A stretch of 64,000 nucleotides of DNA. It comes from Variovorax sp. KBW07. Lineage in GTDB: Bacteria; Pseudomonadota; Gammaproteobacteria; Burkholderiales; Burkholderiaceae_C. The stretch covers positions 45,175-109,174 of the forward strand of contig NZ_QAJK01000120.1 in NCBI RefSeq assembly GCF_003852515.1, given 5' to 3'. Each line of letters starts with the position of its first letter. The stretch's first letter is position 1. A model generated the notes under the pieces. It was not told the DNA's origin and did no database searches. It was given only the letters and a program-made list of their open reading frames with translations. This document shows positions 7,691-16,803 of the stretch, in pieces. The translations under genes were made by a program, and so were the position numbers.

Positions 7691-8947
7691 ATGACGACGA
7701 CCACAGCAGCAGCCACCACCGCCCCCGCCCCCGCTTTCTTCCAGCGCCGATCCACCTGGCTCGCAGCCGCCACGCTCGCGGCCGTGCTGGGCGGCGGCAT
7801 CTGGGCAATCAACCACCACACCGCCCATGCCGCCACGGCCGAAGCATCCAAGACCCCGCCGGTGCAGGTAACCACCACGCGCGTCAGGCAGCAGGAAGTG
7901 CAGGTCTATCGCTCGGGCATCGGCACCGTCGCCTCGATGGCCACGGTCACGGTCAAGGCGCGCATCGACGGGCAGCTCGACAAGGTCGGCTTTGTCGAAG
8001 GGCAGGACGTGAAGGCCGGCCAGCTGCTGGCCCAACTCGACCCTCGCACCCTGCAGGCGCAGCTTGCGCAGGCGCAGGCCACCAGGGCCAGGGACCAGGC
8101 CCAGCTCACCAACGCCCGCGCCGACCTGCAGCGCTACACCACGCTGCTCGCGCAAGATGCCGCCACCCGGCAGCAGGTCGACACGCAGAAGGCCCTGGTC
8201 AACCAGCTCGAAGCTTCCGTGCAGAACGATGCCGCGCAGGTGCAATACGCCGAGGTGCAACTGAGCTTTACGCGCATCGCCTCGCCCATGAACGGGCGCG
8301 TCGGCGCACGGCTGGTCGACCCCGGCAACATCGTTCATGCGGCCGATGCCAACGGCCTGGTCGTCATCAACCAGATCGACCCCATCGCCGTGCAGTTCAC
8401 GCTGCCCGAAGACGCGGTGCAGGACATCAACCGCGTGCAGCAGCAACAGGGCGCGCAGCCGCTGTCGGTCACGGCTTTCGACCGCGCCGGCAACCAGATG
8501 CTGGGCACCGGCAAGCTGATCCTGCTGAACAACCAGATCGACACTGCCAGCGGCACCGTGCAGCTGAAGGGCAGCTTCGCCAACCCGCAGCACACGCTGT
8601 GGCCCGGCCAGTACGTCAACGTGCGGTTGCAGCTCGACCGCCGTCCCGATTCGCTCACCGTGCCCGCTGCCGCCATCCAGCGAGGACAGGACGACACCTA
8701 CGTCTGGGTGGTCGATGACCAGAACAAGGCCAGCAACGTGCCGGTGCACGTGGTGCAGATTGCCGACGGCACGGCCGTGATCGACAAGGGCCTTGCCGCC
8801 GGCCAGCGCGTGGTGGTCGATGGCCAGTACAAGCTCAAGCCCGGCGCCACCATCGTCGAGCCGCCGCCCGCGCGGAAGGGCGCGGACGGCAAGCAGGTCG
8901 CCAGCCAGGGCACCACCGGCACCACGCGCAGCGGGAGCCGCAATTGA
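7691..8947 (+). CDS. RND efflux periplasmic adaptor, MdtA-like
   Basis: The membrane fusion protein of the pump, 418 residues from ATG 7691. A low-complexity Thr/Ala stretch is followed by one membrane anchor (residues ~20-40). Then come the biotinyl-lipoyl-like half motif (VKARIDGQLDKVGFVEGQDVKAGQLLAQLD), an alpha-helical hairpin, the second lipoyl half (ASPMNGRVGARLVDPGNIV) and the beta-barrel (FTLPEDAVQDIN). These features match the MdtA/AcrA family and most resemble MdtA. The C-terminus is Gly/Ser/Thr-rich. Its stop codon overlaps the permease start. Confidence 0.92.
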   Translation: MTTTTAAATTAPAPAFFQRRSTWLAAATLAAVLGGGIWAINHHTAHAATAEASKTPPVQVTTTRVRQQEVQVYRSGIGTVASMATVTVKARIDGQLDKVGFVEGQDVKAGQLLAQLDPRTLQAQLAQAQATRARDQAQLTNARADLQRYTTLLAQDAATRQQVDTQKALVNQLEASVQNDAAQVQYAEVQLSFTRIASPMNGRVGARLVDPGNIVHAADANGLVVINQIDPIAVQFTLPEDAVQDINRVQQQQGAQPLSVTAFDRAGNQMLGTGKLILLNNQIDTASGTVQLKGSFANPQHTLWPGQYVNVRLQLDRRPDSLTVPAAAIQRGQDDTYVWVVDDQNKASNVPVHVVQIADGTAVIDKGLAAGQRVVVDGQYKLKPGATIVEPPPARKGADGKQVASQGTTGTTRSGSRN

Positions 8948-11900
8948 GCATTTCCGCCGCCTTCATCAAGCGCCCCATCGGCACCACGCTGCTGGCGCTC
9001 GCCATTCTGCTGGTCGGTGCGGCGGTGTTTCCGCTGCTGCCGGTGGCGCCGTTGCCGCAGGTCGACTTTCCGACCATCCAGGTGTCGGCCAACCTGCCGG
9101 GCGCCAGCCCGGAGACCATGGCGTCGAACGTGGCGCAGCCGCTGGAGCGGCAGTTCTCGCTGATCGCGGGGCTTTCGCAGATGACCTCGACCAGCGGCCT
9201 CGGCTCCACGCAGATCACGCTGCAGTTCGACCTCGACCGCAGCATCGACGCCGCCGCACTCGACGTGCAGGCGGCCATCAATGCTTCCACCGGCCAGCTG
9301 CCCGCCAACCTGCCGAGCCCGCCGACCTTTCGCAAGGTGAACCCGGCCGACTCGCCCATCCTGATTTTGTCGGTGCAGTCGAAGACGCTGCCGCTGACCG
9401 AGGTGAACGACTACGCCGACAACATCCTGGCGCAGCAGATCTCGCAGATATCCGGCGTGGGGCTGGTCAACATCGGCGGTGCGCAAAAGCCCGCGGTGCG
9501 CGTGCAGCTCGACCCGGCCAAGCTTGCCGCGCTGGGCCTGAGCCTGGAAGACGTGCGCACCGTGCTCTCGTCGGCCACGGTCAACGCGCCCAAGGGCACC
9601 ATCGACGGGCCGAACCAGAGCTTCACCGTCTACACGAATGACCAGTTGCTGAAGGCGCAACCGTGGAACGACGTGGTGCTGGCCTACCGCAACGGCGCGC
9701 CCATTCGCGTGCGCGACCTGGGCGTGGCGGTCGATGGCCCCGAAAACGCCAAGATCGCCGGCTGGGCCTATGCCGGCGCCGCCGCGCCCGAAGGCAGCAG
9801 CGTGCAGAACGGCCGCTCCATCGTGCTGGCCATCACCAAGCAGCCGGGCGCCAACGTGATTGAAACGGTGGACCGCATCAACGCCGCGCTGCCGCGGCTG
9901 AAGGCGTCGATTCCACCGACGGTGGACGTCAACGCCATCATCGACCGCACGCAGACCATTCGCGCATCGGTGAAGGACGTGGAGTTCACGCTGCTGCTGA
10001 CCATTGCGCTGGTGGTGGCGGTGATCTTCGTGTTCCTGCGCAACGTGCCAGCCACGCTCATTCCCAGCGTGACCGTGCCGCTCGCATTGCTGGGCACCGT
10101 GGCGGTGATGTACCTGCTGGGCTACAGCCTGGACAACCTCTCGCTCATGGCGCTGACCATCGCGGTCGGCTTCGTGGTCGACGACGCCATCGTGATGCTG
10201 GAGAACATCTACCGCTACGTCGAAGAGGGCATGTCGGCGGTGGAGGCCGCGTACAAGGGCGCGAGCGAAATCGGCTTCACCATCATCTCGATTTCCGTGT
10301 CGCTCGTCGCGGTGTTCATTCCGCTGCTGCTGATGGGCGGCATCGTCGGCCGGCTGTTCCGCGAGTTCGCGGTAACCGTCACGCTGACCATCGTGGTGAG
10401 CGTGGTGATTTCGCTCACGCTCACGCCCATGCTGTGCTCGCGCTTCTTGAAGAACGAGCACGGCAACAAGCACGGGCGGCTGTACCAGCTGTTCGAGCGC
10501 GGCTTCGACGCCATGCTCAACGGCTACAAGCGCGGGTTGCACGTGGTGCTCGACCACCAGTTCATCACGCTGATGGTGTTCATTGCCACGGTGGCCGCCA
10601 CCGGCGTGCTGTTCGCGGTGATTCCCAAGGGCTTCTTTCCGCAGCAGGACACGGGCTTCATTTCGGGCTTTGCGGAGTCGGCGCAAGACGCCTCGTTCGC
10701 GTCGATGAACGCCCGCATGCTGGAGCTGGCCGACGTGGTGCGCAAAGACCCGGACATCACCGGCTTCGGCATGAACGGCAGTTCGTCGACCTACAACACC
10801 GGCAACTTCTACATCAGCCTGAAGCCCAAGGACGAAGGCCGCACGGCCACCGCCGACGAGATCATTGCGCGGCTGCGCCCGCAGCTGGCCAAGGTGCAGG
10901 GTGTGAACCTGTTCCTGCAGGCGGGGCAGGACATTCGCGTGGGTGGCCGCTCGTCGCGCACGCAGTACCAGTACACGGTGACCGATGCCAACCTCGACGA
11001 GCTGAACACCTGGGCGCCGCAACTGCTCGCGCGCTTCAAGCAGCTGCCCGAAATTACCGACCTGGCATCGGACCAGCAGAACGCCGCCGCATCGGCCGTG
11101 CTGACCATCGACCGCGACCGCGCATCGAGCTTCGGCATTTCGCCGGCCACCATCGACGCCACGCTGTACGACGCCATCGGCCAGCGCCAGGTGGCGCAGT
11201 ACTTCACGCAGCTCAACAGCTACCACGTGGTGCTTGAAGTGACGCCCGCGCTGCAGCAAGACCCGGCGCTCTTCAGCAAGCTGTACCTGAACTCGCCGCT
11301 CACCGGGCAGCAGGTGCCGCTGTCGACCTTTGTGAAGGTCGACACCAGCAAGACGGCCTACCTGTCGATCAGCCACCAGGGGCAGTTTCCGGCGGTGACG
11401 ATTTCGTTCAACCTCGCGCCGGGCCATGCGCTGGGCGATGCGGTGAACGCCATCAACAAGGCGCAGGCCGACATGGGCCTGCCGCAGTCGCTGACCGGTT
11501 CGTTCCAGGGCACGGCGCAGGCCTTCCAGGATTCGCTGGCCTCGCAGCCCTACCTGATTGCCGCGGCGCTGGTGGCGGTGTACATCGTGCTGGGCCTCTT
11601 GTACGAGAGCTACATCCACCCGCTGACCATTCTGTCGACGCTGCCCTCGGCCGGCGTGGGCGCGCTGCTGATACTGATGGCCGGCGGCTACGACCTGAGC
11701 GTGATCGCGCTCATCGGCATCATCCTGCTGATCGGCATCGTGAAGAAGAACGGCATCATGATGATCGACTTCGCGCTCAAGGCCGAGCGCGAGCAGGGCA
11801 TGTCGCCGCACGACGCCATCTACCAGGCCTGCCTGCTGCGCTTTCGCCCGATCATGATGACGACGATGTGCGCGCTGCTCTCGGGCCTGCCGCTGATGCT

Positions 11901-12138
11901 GGGCCATGGCTCCGGCTCCGAGCTGCGCCGGCCGCTGGGCTACGCGATGGTCGGCGGGCTGATACTCTCGCAGGCGCTCACGCTGTTCACGACCCCGGTG
12001 GTGTACCTGTACCTCGACCGCGCCCACTACTGGTACTTGCGCCGCAAGGAAGCGCGCAAGGCCCGCAAGGCGGCCAGGCCGGGTGGTTCGGGTGTCTCGG
12101 GCGAGGCGCCGCCGGCCGCCGCCGAGGCCCACGGATGA
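8944..12138 (+). CDS. RND multidrug efflux permease, HAE1 family (MdtB/MdtC-like)
   Basis: The proton-driven inner-membrane pump, 1064 residues, full length for the family. It starts with FIKRPIGTTLLALAILL (TM1) and has the usual twelve-helix plan with two large periplasmic loops. The TM4 motif region (ALTIAVGFVVDDAIVMLENIYRYVEEG) carries the two adjacent aspartates needed for proton relay. The sequence resembles MdtC more than metal pumps such as CzcA or CusA. The start is a TTG that overlaps the adaptor stop (TTGA), so translation is coupled. Only one permease is present, unlike the MdtB+MdtC pair of enteric bacteria. Confidence 0.93.
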   Translation: MSISAAFIKRPIGTTLLALAILLVGAAVFPLLPVAPLPQVDFPTIQVSANLPGASPETMASNVAQPLERQFSLIAGLSQMTSTSGLGSTQITLQFDLDRSIDAAALDVQAAINASTGQLPANLPSPPTFRKVNPADSPILILSVQSKTLPLTEVNDYADNILAQQISQISGVGLVNIGGAQKPAVRVQLDPAKLAALGLSLEDVRTVLSSATVNAPKGTIDGPNQSFTVYTNDQLLKAQPWNDVVLAYRNGAPIRVRDLGVAVDGPENAKIAGWAYAGAAAPEGSSVQNGRSIVLAITKQPGANVIETVDRINAALPRLKASIPPTVDVNAIIDRTQTIRASVKDVEFTLLLTIALVVAVIFVFLRNVPATLIPSVTVPLALLGTVAVMYLLGYSLDNLSLMALTIAVGFVVDDAIVMLENIYRYVEEGMSAVEAAYKGASEIGFTIISISVSLVAVFIPLLLMGGIVGRLFREFAVTVTLTIVVSVVISLTLTPMLCSRFLKNEHGNKHGRLYQLFERGFDAMLNGYKRGLHVVLDHQFITLMVFIATVAATGVLFAVIPKGFFPQQDTGFISGFAESAQDASFASMNARMLELADVVRKDPDITGFGMNGSSSTYNTGNFYISLKPKDEGRTATADEIIARLRPQLAKVQGVNLFLQAGQDIRVGGRSSRTQYQYTVTDANLDELNTWAPQLLARFKQLPEITDLASDQQNAAASAVLTIDRDRASSFGISPATIDATLYDAIGQRQVAQYFTQLNSYHVVLEVTPALQQDPALFSKLYLNSPLTGQQVPLSTFVKVDTSKTAYLSISHQGQFPAVTISFNLAPGHALGDAVNAINKAQADMGLPQSLTGSFQGTAQAFQDSLASQPYLIAAALVAVYIVLGLLYESYIHPLTILSTLPSAGVGALLILMAGGYDLSVIALIGIILLIGIVKKNGIMMIDFALKAEREQGMSPHDAIYQACLLRFRPIMMTTMCALLSGLPLMLGHGSGSELRRPLGYAMVGGLILSQALTLFTTPVVYLYLDRAHYWYLRRKEARKARKAARPGGSGVSGEAPPAAAEAHG

Positions 12139-12188
12139 GCACCGGATGAGCACCGGTTGAACGCAGCGACCAGGGACATCGCAACGCC

Positions 12189-12893
12189 ATGAAGATACTG
12201 ATAGTCGAAGACGAACTCAGAACCGCGGACTACCTCTCCAAGGGGTTGACCGAGCAGGGCTGCGCGGTCGACATGGCGCACAACGGCATCGACGGCCAGC
12301 ACCTGGCGCTGACGCACGACTACGACGTGATCGTGCTCGACGTCATGCTGCCGGGGCAAGACGGCTTTTCGGTGCTGCGCGCGCTGCGTGCCGTCAAGCA
12401 GACGCCGGTGATCATGCTCACCGCCCGCGACCGCGTGGAAGACCGCATCAAGGGCCTGCACGAAGGCGCGGACGATTACCTCATCAAGCCGTTTTCGTTT
12501 CTCGAACTGCTGGCCCGGCTGCAGGCGCTCAACCGGCGCGGCCGCAAGCAGGAGCCGATGCAGCTGCGCATGGCCGACCTGCAGGTCGACCTGCTGGCGC
12601 GCAAGGCTTTCAGGGGCAGCACGCGCATCGACCTCACGGCCAAGGAATTTGCGCTGCTCGCGGTGCTGGCACGGCGCCAGGGCGAGATTCTCTCGAAGAC
12701 CGCCATTGCCGAGCTGGTGTGGGACATGAACTTCGACAGCAACACCAACGTGGTCGAGGTGGCCATCAAGCGGCTGCGCGACAAGATCGACGTGCCCTTC
12801 AGCCCCAAGTTGTTGCACACCATCCGCGGCATGGGCTACGTGATGGAGCTGCGCGAGGGCGAAGAGGGCCAGGGGGAGGGCGGCGCCCCGTGA
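12189..12893 (+). CDS. OmpR-family response regulator (CusR/IrlR-like)
   Basis: A two-component response regulator of 234 residues. The receiver domain starts MKILIVEDELRTADYL and has the phospho-acceptor Asp in VIVLDVMLPGQDG, with the switch Thr in MLTARD and the conserved Lys in DYLIKPFSF. The C-terminal ~95 residues are a winged-helix DNA-binding domain ending HTIRGMGYVME. It overlaps the sensor kinase by 4 bp (GTGA) and follows the permease by 50 bp. It most likely controls the upstream pump, as CusR-type regulators do. It is more similar to heavy-metal-type regulators, although the pump is multidrug-like. Confidence 0.93.
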   Translation: MKILIVEDELRTADYLSKGLTEQGCAVDMAHNGIDGQHLALTHDYDVIVLDVMLPGQDGFSVLRALRAVKQTPVIMLTARDRVEDRIKGLHEGADDYLIKPFSFLELLARLQALNRRGRKQEPMQLRMADLQVDLLARKAFRGSTRIDLTAKEFALLAVLARRQGEILSKTAIAELVWDMNFDSNTNVVEVAIKRLRDKIDVPFSPKLLHTIRGMGYVMELREGEEGQGEGGAP

Positions 12894-14299
12894 CACCCGT
12901 GGCACCTGTGGCATCAGTGAAAGGCTCCATCACCGCGCGGCTGGTCCTCATGTTCGCCGCGGTGGCGCTCGCGACCTTCGCGCTGGCCGGCTTCGCGCTG
13001 CACAGCGTGCTGGCCCGCGAGCTCGAGCGGCACCAGTACGAAGAACTCGACACCACCTTGCGGAACCTGCAGTTCTGGATCAAGGCCATCGGCACCCCCG
13101 AACGCTGGGCGCGCGTGCAGGCCCGCATGGACACGCTCACGCCCGAAGACGGCAGCGTGCGCTTCTGGGTGCTGAGCGACGACCCGCGCTTCCAGTACGG
13201 CAAGGGCCTGGCCGAGATCGACGGCCTGGCCCGCGAAGCCGACGGCCGCTCCAGCAGCGTTCTGCTGCCCGGGCAGGAGCGGCCGTTCCGGACGCTGTCG
13301 GTGCGCATCCCCGCGAACGAGCAGCGGCCGGCCGTGCGATTGATCGTCGGCCGCAATGTCGAGCCTTATGCGCGCACGCGCCAGACCTTTTTGACCGCGC
13401 TCGTGTCGCTGGGGCTCGGCGCGGTGCTCGTGGTGGCCATGGCGGGCTACTGGATCGCGCGGGTGGGGCTGCGGCCGCTGGAGCTGCTGTCGACGGAGGC
13501 GCAGGCGCTGCGGCCCAAGACGCTGTCGCAGCGCCTGCAGACCACCGCGCTGCCGGTCGAGCTGTCGGCGCTGGCCGAGGCCTTCAACGGCGCGCTCAGC
13601 CGGCTCGAAGAAGCCTATGCCCAGCTCGAAGCCTTCAACGCCGACGTGGCCCACGAGCTGCGCACGCCGCTGGCCAACCTGATCGGCAGCACCCAGGTGG
13701 CGCTGTCGCGCCAGCGCAGCGCGGGCGAGTTCCAGGAGGTGCTGCAGGCCAACCTCGAAGACCTGGAGCGTGTGCGGTCCATCGTCAACGATATGCTGTT
13801 TCTTGCGCGCGCCGACCGCGGCGAAGTGGCCACCGGGCTGGTGCTCACGCCCGTGGCGCAGGAGGTGCGCAAGACCATCGAGTTCTTCGAGTTCGTGCTC
13901 GACGAAACCCGCGCGCAAGTTGCCATCGAAGGCGACGTGCTGGCCGAAGCCCGGCTCGAAAGCGCCTTGTTCCGGCGCGCCATGTCGAACCTGCTGCAGA
14001 ACGCCATCGAGCACTCGAAGCCGGGCGCGCGCATTACCGTGGCGCTGCGCGAAGAAACGGCCGCCACCTGGATCACCGTGTCCAACCCCGGCGCCGCCAT
14101 CGGCGAGCCGCACCTGCAGCATCTGTTCGACCGCTTCTACCGCGTCGATGCCGCGCGCAACGACGGCGGCGAACACCACGGCCACGGCCTGGGCCTGGCC
14201 ATCGTGAAGGCGGTGGCGAGCATGCATGGCGGGCAGGTGAGCGCGTCCAGCGCGGGTGGAGTGAACACCTTCGGTTTCAGTGTGTCGCGGGCCGGCTGA
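12890..14299 (+). CDS. Sensor histidine kinase, heavy-metal-sensor type (CusS-like)
   Basis: Partner kinase of the preceding regulator, 469 residues if started at GTG 12890, which has AGGGGGAGGG nine bases upstream. Further GTGs at 12899, 12908 and 12917 are alternatives. TM1 is at about residues 15-35, followed by a periplasmic sensor domain to ~165, TM2 and a HAMP linker. The dimerisation helix has the phospho-acceptor His in DVAHELRTPLANLIG. The ATPase domain shows the N box (NLLQNAIEHS) and G box (HGHGLGLAIVK). The periplasmic loop has no obvious metal-binding His/Met cluster, so the ligand is open. Confidence 0.9.
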   Translation: MTPVAPVASVKGSITARLVLMFAAVALATFALAGFALHSVLARELERHQYEELDTTLRNLQFWIKAIGTPERWARVQARMDTLTPEDGSVRFWVLSDDPRFQYGKGLAEIDGLAREADGRSSSVLLPGQERPFRTLSVRIPANEQRPAVRLIVGRNVEPYARTRQTFLTALVSLGLGAVLVVAMAGYWIARVGLRPLELLSTEAQALRPKTLSQRLQTTALPVELSALAEAFNGALSRLEEAYAQLEAFNADVAHELRTPLANLIGSTQVALSRQRSAGEFQEVLQANLEDLERVRSIVNDMLFLARADRGEVATGLVLTPVAQEVRKTIEFFEFVLDETRAQVAIEGDVLAEARLESALFRRAMSNLLQNAIEHSKPGARITVALREETAATWITVSNPGAAIGEPHLQHLFDRFYRVDAARNDGGEHHGHGLGLAIVKAVASMHGGQVSASSAGGVNTFGFSVSRAG

Positions 14300-14314
14300 A
14301 CCGGTGGCCTGCAA

Positions 14315-14345
14315 ATGGCCCATGCGCGGTACGTTCATGGGCCAT
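14315..14345. terminator. Perfect 10-bp inverted repeat after the efflux/two-component operon
   Basis: ATGGCCCATG at 14315-14324 and CATGGGCCAT at 14336-14345 are exact reverse complements separated by 11 bases. They lie 15 bp after the kinase stop codon. A stable hairpin there could end the operon transcript. There is no following T-run, so it could equally be an operator for the next gene. Confidence 0.45.
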
Positions 14346-14418
14346 GCTGGAGAATCGCGGGTGGCATGAACCCCATTTCTCCAACGCGAACCCTCCCCGC
14401 ACCGACCCGAAGGCTGCC

Positions 14419-15357
14419 ATGGCACAGCTGATGTCGCTGCTGGTGCAGAACGCGATCCTGGTGGTGTTCGTCGTGAGCTTCGCGGCCCGCCTCGGGCTGC
14501 CGGTGCCGGCCGCCGCCGTGCTGGTGGTGACCGGTGCGCTGCTGGCGGCGGGCGATGTCTCGGTGGCCGGCGTGGTGCTGGCCGCCGTGGTCGCCAACCT
14601 GCTGGGCGACGGGGCCTGGTTCTATGCCGGCCGGCGCTTCGGCTACCGCTTCATGCGCCTGCTGTGCCGCATTTCGCTGTCGCCCGACTCGTGCGTGCGG
14701 CGCGGCGAATCGCTCATCACCGACTGGGGCGGCCTGTCCCTGGTGGCCGCCAAGTTCGTGCCGGGCGTGTCGGTGGTGGCGCCGCCGATGGCCGGTGCGC
14801 TGGGCATGTCGGTGCGGCGCTTCATCGGCTTCGACGTGGGCGCCGCGCTGGTCTGGACCGGTCTGTTCCTGGGCCTCGGCTGGCTCTTTCGCAACCAGAT
14901 CCAGGAAGTGCTGGCCGTCATGGCGCAGGCCGGCGGCATTGCCACGGCCGCGCTGGCGGTGCTGCTGGTCGTGATCCTGGCGGTGCGCTACTGGCGCCGG
15001 CTGGCTTTCAAGCGGCTCACCGGCATGCCGCGCATCACGGTCGATGAGCTGCACGAACTGCTCAGTGGCGAGCAGCCGCCGATCATCATCGACGTGCGCG
15101 GCAAGGCCGGCATACAGGTCGATCCGCGCCGTATTCCGGGGGCGCTGCCGTACACCCTCAAGGCGCTGCAACAGCGCACCCTCGACCTGACGATCGACCC
15201 CGAACGCGACGTGGTGCTGTACTGCAACTGCCCCAACGAAGTGTCGGCCGCCCAGGCCGCGCGCGTGCTGCTGGCGCGCGGCGCCCGCCGTGCCCTGCCG
15301 CTGACCGGCGGGCTCGACGCCTGGGTCGCCTCGGGCCGGCCGACCAGCCTGCATTGA
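14419..15357 (+). CDS. DedA-family membrane protein fused to a C-terminal rhodanese domain
   Basis: A 312-residue fusion from ATG 14419. The first ~195 residues are a DedA/SNARE-associated (VTT) membrane domain. It has the family signatures PVPAAAVLVVTGALLAAG, GDGAWFYAGRRFGYR and AKFVPGVSVVAPPMAG, a reentrant-loop pattern found in lipid scramblases/flippases. Residues ~205-312 are a rhodanese domain (PPIIIDVRGKAGI, then Cys in VLYCNCPNEVSAAQAARVL and the closing GGLDAW). The rhodanese would lie in the cytoplasm and could handle persulfide sulfur. An upstream ATG at 14344 would start inside a perfect inverted repeat and add a non-conserved tail. Confidence 0.88.
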   Translation: MAQLMSLLVQNAILVVFVVSFAARLGLPVPAAAVLVVTGALLAAGDVSVAGVVLAAVVANLLGDGAWFYAGRRFGYRFMRLLCRISLSPDSCVRRGESLITDWGGLSLVAAKFVPGVSVVAPPMAGALGMSVRRFIGFDVGAALVWTGLFLGLGWLFRNQIQEVLAVMAQAGGIATAALAVLLVVILAVRYWRRLAFKRLTGMPRITVDELHELLSGEQPPIIIDVRGKAGIQVDPRRIPGALPYTLKALQQRTLDLTIDPERDVVLYCNCPNEVSAAQAARVLLARGARRALPLTGGLDAWVASGRPTSLH

Positions 15358-15396
15358 CGGGCGCAGGCAGAAGTCAGCCTGCCGTGCTATGGTGCC

Positions 15397-15420
15397 GAGC
15401 CAAGGGTTAACCCTTGGCTC
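15397..15420. promoter_or_regulatory. Perfect 24-bp palindrome upstream of MFS gene (candidate operator)
   Basis: The half-site GAGCCAAGGGTT is followed without spacer by its exact reverse complement AACCCTTGGCTC, centred on GGTTAACC. It lies 25 bp before the preferred GTG start of the exporter gene. A 24-bp perfect dyad is very unlikely by chance and fits a dimeric repressor site. No regulator gene is adjacent, so the binding protein would be encoded elsewhere. Confidence 0.6.
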
Positions 15421-15445
15421 CTCTGATAGCCCAACGAGGCCCTCC

Positions 15446-16744
15446 GTGCCACTGCCCGACGCTCCCCTTCCCAACGCAGCCCAGTCGGCCAAGGCCGATG
15501 CGGCCGACAAGGCGCACGACGCCAGCCATGCCAGTTCCGCCAGCCACACCGGCCTGTCCCCGGCGCTGACGCTGGTCTTCGCCATTGCCTGCGGCCTGTG
15601 CTGCGCCAACATCTACTACGCCCAGCCGCTGATCGGCCCCATCTCCGAAACGCTGCAGCTGCACGCCGGCCTTGCCGGGCTGATCATGACGCTCACCCAG
15701 CTCGGCTACGGCGCGGGCCTGCTGCTGCTGGTGCCGCTGGCCGACGTGGTCGAGAACCGGCGGCTCATCCTCGGAGCGCTGTTCGGCGCCGTCGTCGGGC
15801 TGGTGGGCATTGCGCTGTCTGACTCTGCCACGACCTTTCTCGCGGCTTCTTTCGTGGTCGGCGTGTGCGCTGTCGCGGCGCAGGTGCTGCTGCCCTTTGC
15901 CTCGCACCTCGCGCCCGAGGCCACGCGCGGCAAGGTCGTCGGCAACATCATGGCCGGCCTGCTGGGCGGGATCATGCTGGCACGGCCTTTCGCGAGCGTG
16001 GTGGCGGCCAGCCTGGGATGGCGCGCCGTGTTCTGGATCTCGGCCGTGCTGATGGCCTTGCTCATTGCCGTGCTGTGGCGCGCGCTGCCCCAGCGGCGCC
16101 CGCATGCGTCCATCGGCTACGCGCGCACCATGGCGTCGCTGCCCGGCATCGTGTGGAACACGCCGCTGCTGCGCCGGCGCGGCCTGTACCAGGGAATGAT
16201 GTTCGCCGCGTTCCAGGCCTTCTGGACGGCAGTGCCGCTGGCGCTGGTGCACGAGTTCGGCATGGGCCAGCGCGGCATCGGGCTGTTTGCGCTGGCGGGC
16301 GCGGCAGGCGCGCTGCTGGCCCCGGTCGCCGGCCGGCTGGCCGACCGTGGCCTGACCCGGCCCGCCACCGGCGCGGCCATTGCCATCGCGCTGCTGTCCT
16401 TCGTGCTGGGTGCCGTGTCGATGCACTTCCATTCGCTGGCCGGGCTGGTCGCGGCGGGCATTCTGCTCGACGGCGCGGTGCAGTTGTGCCAGGTGCTCAA
16501 CTTCCGCAGCCTCTTCATGCTGGCACCCGAATTGCGCGGACGGCTCAACGGCCTGTTCATGACCTTCATCTTCCTCTGCGCGGCCGTGGCCTCGGGCATT
16601 GCGGCCGCCGTGTACGCCTTCCATGGCTGGACCGGGCTGAGCCTGCTGGGCGGTGGCTTCGTGACCGTGGCGCTGCTGTACTACGCGACCGAGTTCACTG
16701 GGCGGACGATGCCGGCCACGGCCGTTGGCGCCACGGGGCGCTGA
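15446..16744 (+). CDS. MFS transporter, arabinose-efflux/drug-exporter type
   Basis: A twelve-helix major facilitator permease of about 432 residues. A polar N-terminal tail of ~40 residues (Ala/Ser/His-rich) precedes TM1 (LVFAIACGLCCANIYYAQPLIG), which is typical of the YnfM/YgaY-like DHA1 exporters. The MFS loop GADVVENRRLI-type motif appears as PLADVVENRRLILG. I prefer GTG 15446, with GAGG seven bases upstream, because ATG 15389 would place a perfect 24-bp palindrome inside the coding sequence. The substrate is unknown; small organic compounds are likely. Confidence 0.85.
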   Translation: MPLPDAPLPNAAQSAKADAADKAHDASHASSASHTGLSPALTLVFAIACGLCCANIYYAQPLIGPISETLQLHAGLAGLIMTLTQLGYGAGLLLLVPLADVVENRRLILGALFGAVVGLVGIALSDSATTFLAASFVVGVCAVAAQVLLPFASHLAPEATRGKVVGNIMAGLLGGIMLARPFASVVAASLGWRAVFWISAVLMALLIAVLWRALPQRRPHASIGYARTMASLPGIVWNTPLLRRRGLYQGMMFAAFQAFWTAVPLALVHEFGMGQRGIGLFALAGAAGALLAPVAGRLADRGLTRPATGAAIAIALLSFVLGAVSMHFHSLAGLVAAGILLDGAVQLCQVLNFRSLFMLAPELRGRLNGLFMTFIFLCAAVASGIAAAVYAFHGWTGLSLLGGGFVTVALLYYATEFTGRTMPATAVGATGR

Positions 16745-16803
16745 GCCTTCAGGGGCACGCCCCGCACGCACCTAGCGGCCCTACCGGCCCTACGATACGG
16801 GCC

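Noticed and set aside
8698-12153. A 1151-codon frame antisense to the RND permease
   Set aside because: Low-complexity His/Arg/Gln/Val composition with no domain; it mirrors the third-position G+C of the real gene.
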